Below, in pieces: positions 6,306 through 7,129 of a stretch of 7,129 nt of DNA. Source of the DNA: CBFGRV01 sp965651265 (GTDB lineage: Bacteria > Bacteroidota > Rhodothermia > Rhodothermales > VXPQ01); contig CBFGRV010000108.1 in the NCBI GenBank assembly GCA_965651265.1, positions 1-7,129 of the forward strand, written 5' to 3'. Each line of letters begins with the position of its first letter. The first letter of the stretch is position 1. The notes under the pieces were generated by a model. The model was given only the letters and a program-made list of their open reading frames with translations, was not told the DNA's origin and did not search any database. The position numbers and the translations under genes were made by a program.

Positions 6306-7037
6306 TTATCGCATCATCGCGTAGGTGAGGATGTTCGTGCCCATCCGGAATGCGGCGTCCCGCCGATCCTGCGGGGTATTGTGCACTTCAGGCGACTCCC
6401 ACCCGTCGCTGATGTTCGTTTCATAGGTATAGAATACGACGAGCCGGCCCTCGTGGAAGATACCGAATCCCTGCGGCGCCTGGTTGTCGTGTTCGTGAAT
6501 CTTCGGGAGGCCGTTCGAGAACTCGAAATGAGTATGATAGATCTCGTGGTCGAAAGGCAGCTCGACGAAATCGCGCTCCGGGAAAACCTTCTTCATTTCG
6601 CGGCGGATGTATTCGTCGAGGCCGTAGTCGTCGTCGATGTAGAGGAAGCCGCCGTTCTCGAGATACCGGCGGAGCCGCCTCGCTTCGTCCTCCGTGAGCA
6701 CTATGTTTCCGTGTCCGGATAGGAACACGAAGGGGTAGCTGAAGAGCTTGTCGCTCGTGAGCTCGACGACATCCGGCTGCGGCGCCACATCCAGCAGCGT
6801 GTGCTCGCGCACAAAGGCCAGGAAGTTCGGAAGTGGCGTCTGGGCCTGGTACCAATCCCCCCCGCCGCTGTACTTCACGGCCGCAATGCGAACGGCGTGT
6901 GCATCCTGCGCGACCGTGGCTTGCGCGCAAACGGCGATGGCAACGATGGCCACCACCAGAGGCCACACCGAGACACGGCGCGAAGTGTCCTTCGGATTTC
7001 TGTACCCGACCGGGCCACTGAATGCGAGACTACTCAT
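6306..7037 (-). CDS. Secreted DUF4159 domain protein
   Basis: This 243-residue protein has an export signal: a 21-residue polar N-region ending in Arg-Arg, a hydrophobic core at about 25-36 (WPLVVAIVAIAV), and a likely cleavage after 'ATVA' (residue 43) or 'DAHA' (48). The rest matches the DUF4159 family (PF13709). Landmarks are 'VKYSGGGDWY' (about 54-63), 'YPFVFLSGHGNIVLTEDE' (about 101-118), 'LRRYLENGGFLYIDDDYG' (about 122-139), 'HEIYHTHFEF' (about 164-173) and 'YETNISDGWE' near the end. The pattern of alternating strands and 'GGFLYIDD' suggests a glutamine-amidotransferase-like fold, but this is inference and the biochemical role of the family is unknown. The ATG at 7037 is the most upstream possible start, since an in-frame TGA lies at 7112-7110 with no start codon between; a GTG at 6968 is less likely. 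A tandem repeat ends two bases before the ATG. The DUF4359-like gene follows 36 bases downstream. Confidence 0.85.
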   Translation of the reverse strand: MSSLAFSGPVGYRNPKDTSRRVSVWPLVVAIVAIAVCAQATVAQDAHAVRIAAVKYSGGGDWYQAQTPLPNFLAFVREHTLLDVAPQPDVVELTSDKLFSYPFVFLSGHGNIVLTEDEARRLRRYLENGGFLYIDDDYGLDEYIRREMKKVFPERDFVELPFDHEIYHTHFEFSNGLPKIHEHDNQAPQGFGIFHEGRLVVFYTYETNISDGWESPEVHNTPQDRRDAAFRMGTNILTYAMMR

Positions 7038-7039
7038 CG

Positions 7040-7129
7040 GATGTGGGTTCGAAACTCGGATGTGGGTTCGAAACTCGGATGTGGGTTCGAAACTCGAGAT
7101 GCTCGGGATTCAAACGGGAGATGCTCCAC
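7040..7129. repeat. 19-bp tandem repeat with diverged copies, upstream of the DUF4159 gene
   Basis: Three perfect, directly adjacent copies of GATGTGGGTTCGAAACTCG occupy 7040-7058, 7059-7077 and 7078-7096. They are followed by a diverged unit in which GAGATGCTC occurs at 7096-7104 and again at 7118-7126, 22 bases apart, with a shared GGG.TTC.AAAC core between. The tract reaches the window edge, so its full length is unknown. Each copy has a TTCGAA palindrome at its centre. Because 19 is not a multiple of three and an in-frame stop lies at 7112-7110, the tract is not coding for the downstream gene. It occupies its 5' untranslated or promoter region. Confidence 0.9.

Noticed and set aside
7040..7096. 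CRISPR array
   Set aside because: The 19-bp units are directly adjacent with no spacers, and no cas gene is present.
7040..7129. tRNA-like T-arm text (GGGTTCGAAAC) in each repeat
   Set aside because: The flanking bases do not form a proper five-base-pair T stem, and no acceptor, D or anticodon arms are present.

Overview
The window looks like ordinary chromosomal DNA from a GC-rich bacterium. The best guess is the Bacteroidota/Rhodothermota side of the tree, and this is inference rather than a search result. Three observations support it. TatC has the 'LLGPTKPEFFIYQ' stretch after its first membrane segment, and GlyA has an extra segment ('GKTAPKSGRTKMM') before 'VFPGAQGG'; both are familiar from that group. 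Six of the seven gene starts that can be examined lack a Shine-Dalgarno sequence, as is common there.

Every convincing gene lies on the minus strand, so transcription runs from the right edge to the left. In that order: (1) a tandem-repeat tract at the right edge (about 7040-7129) that touches the start codon of a secreted DUF4159 protein (6306-7037); (2) a small membrane-anchored DUF4359-like protein (5937-6269), with the only good ribosome binding site in the window; (3) a 114-base gap containing a short degenerate tandem repeat; (4) glyA, serine hydroxymethyltransferase (4515-5822); (5) a PyrE-like phosphoribosyltransferase with an unusual PRPP loop (3777-4430); (6) tatC (2842-3720); (7) a CtpA-type S41 peptidase (1105-2829); (8) a TauE/SafE-family membrane transporter (256-1104), whose ATG directly follows the peptidase stop codon; (9) after a 113-base gap, the first 47 codons of a predicted lipoprotein that runs off the left edge.

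Tight spacing suggests that glyA, the phosphoribosyltransferase, tatC, the peptidase and the transporter form one co-transcribed housekeeping group. GlyA supplies one-carbon units and the phosphoribosyltransferase probably acts on a nucleobase or related compound. TatC, the peptidase and the transporter all work at or across the inner membrane. No shared pathway is visible beyond co-location. No gap exceeds 300 bases, and I found no RNA gene, insertion sequence, CRISPR array, phage gene or defence cassette. The points most worth a second look are the two repeat tracts in upstream regions, the non-canonical PRPP loop, and the paired uncharacterised DUF4159/DUF4359 genes. I do not see evidence for a novel multi-gene system.
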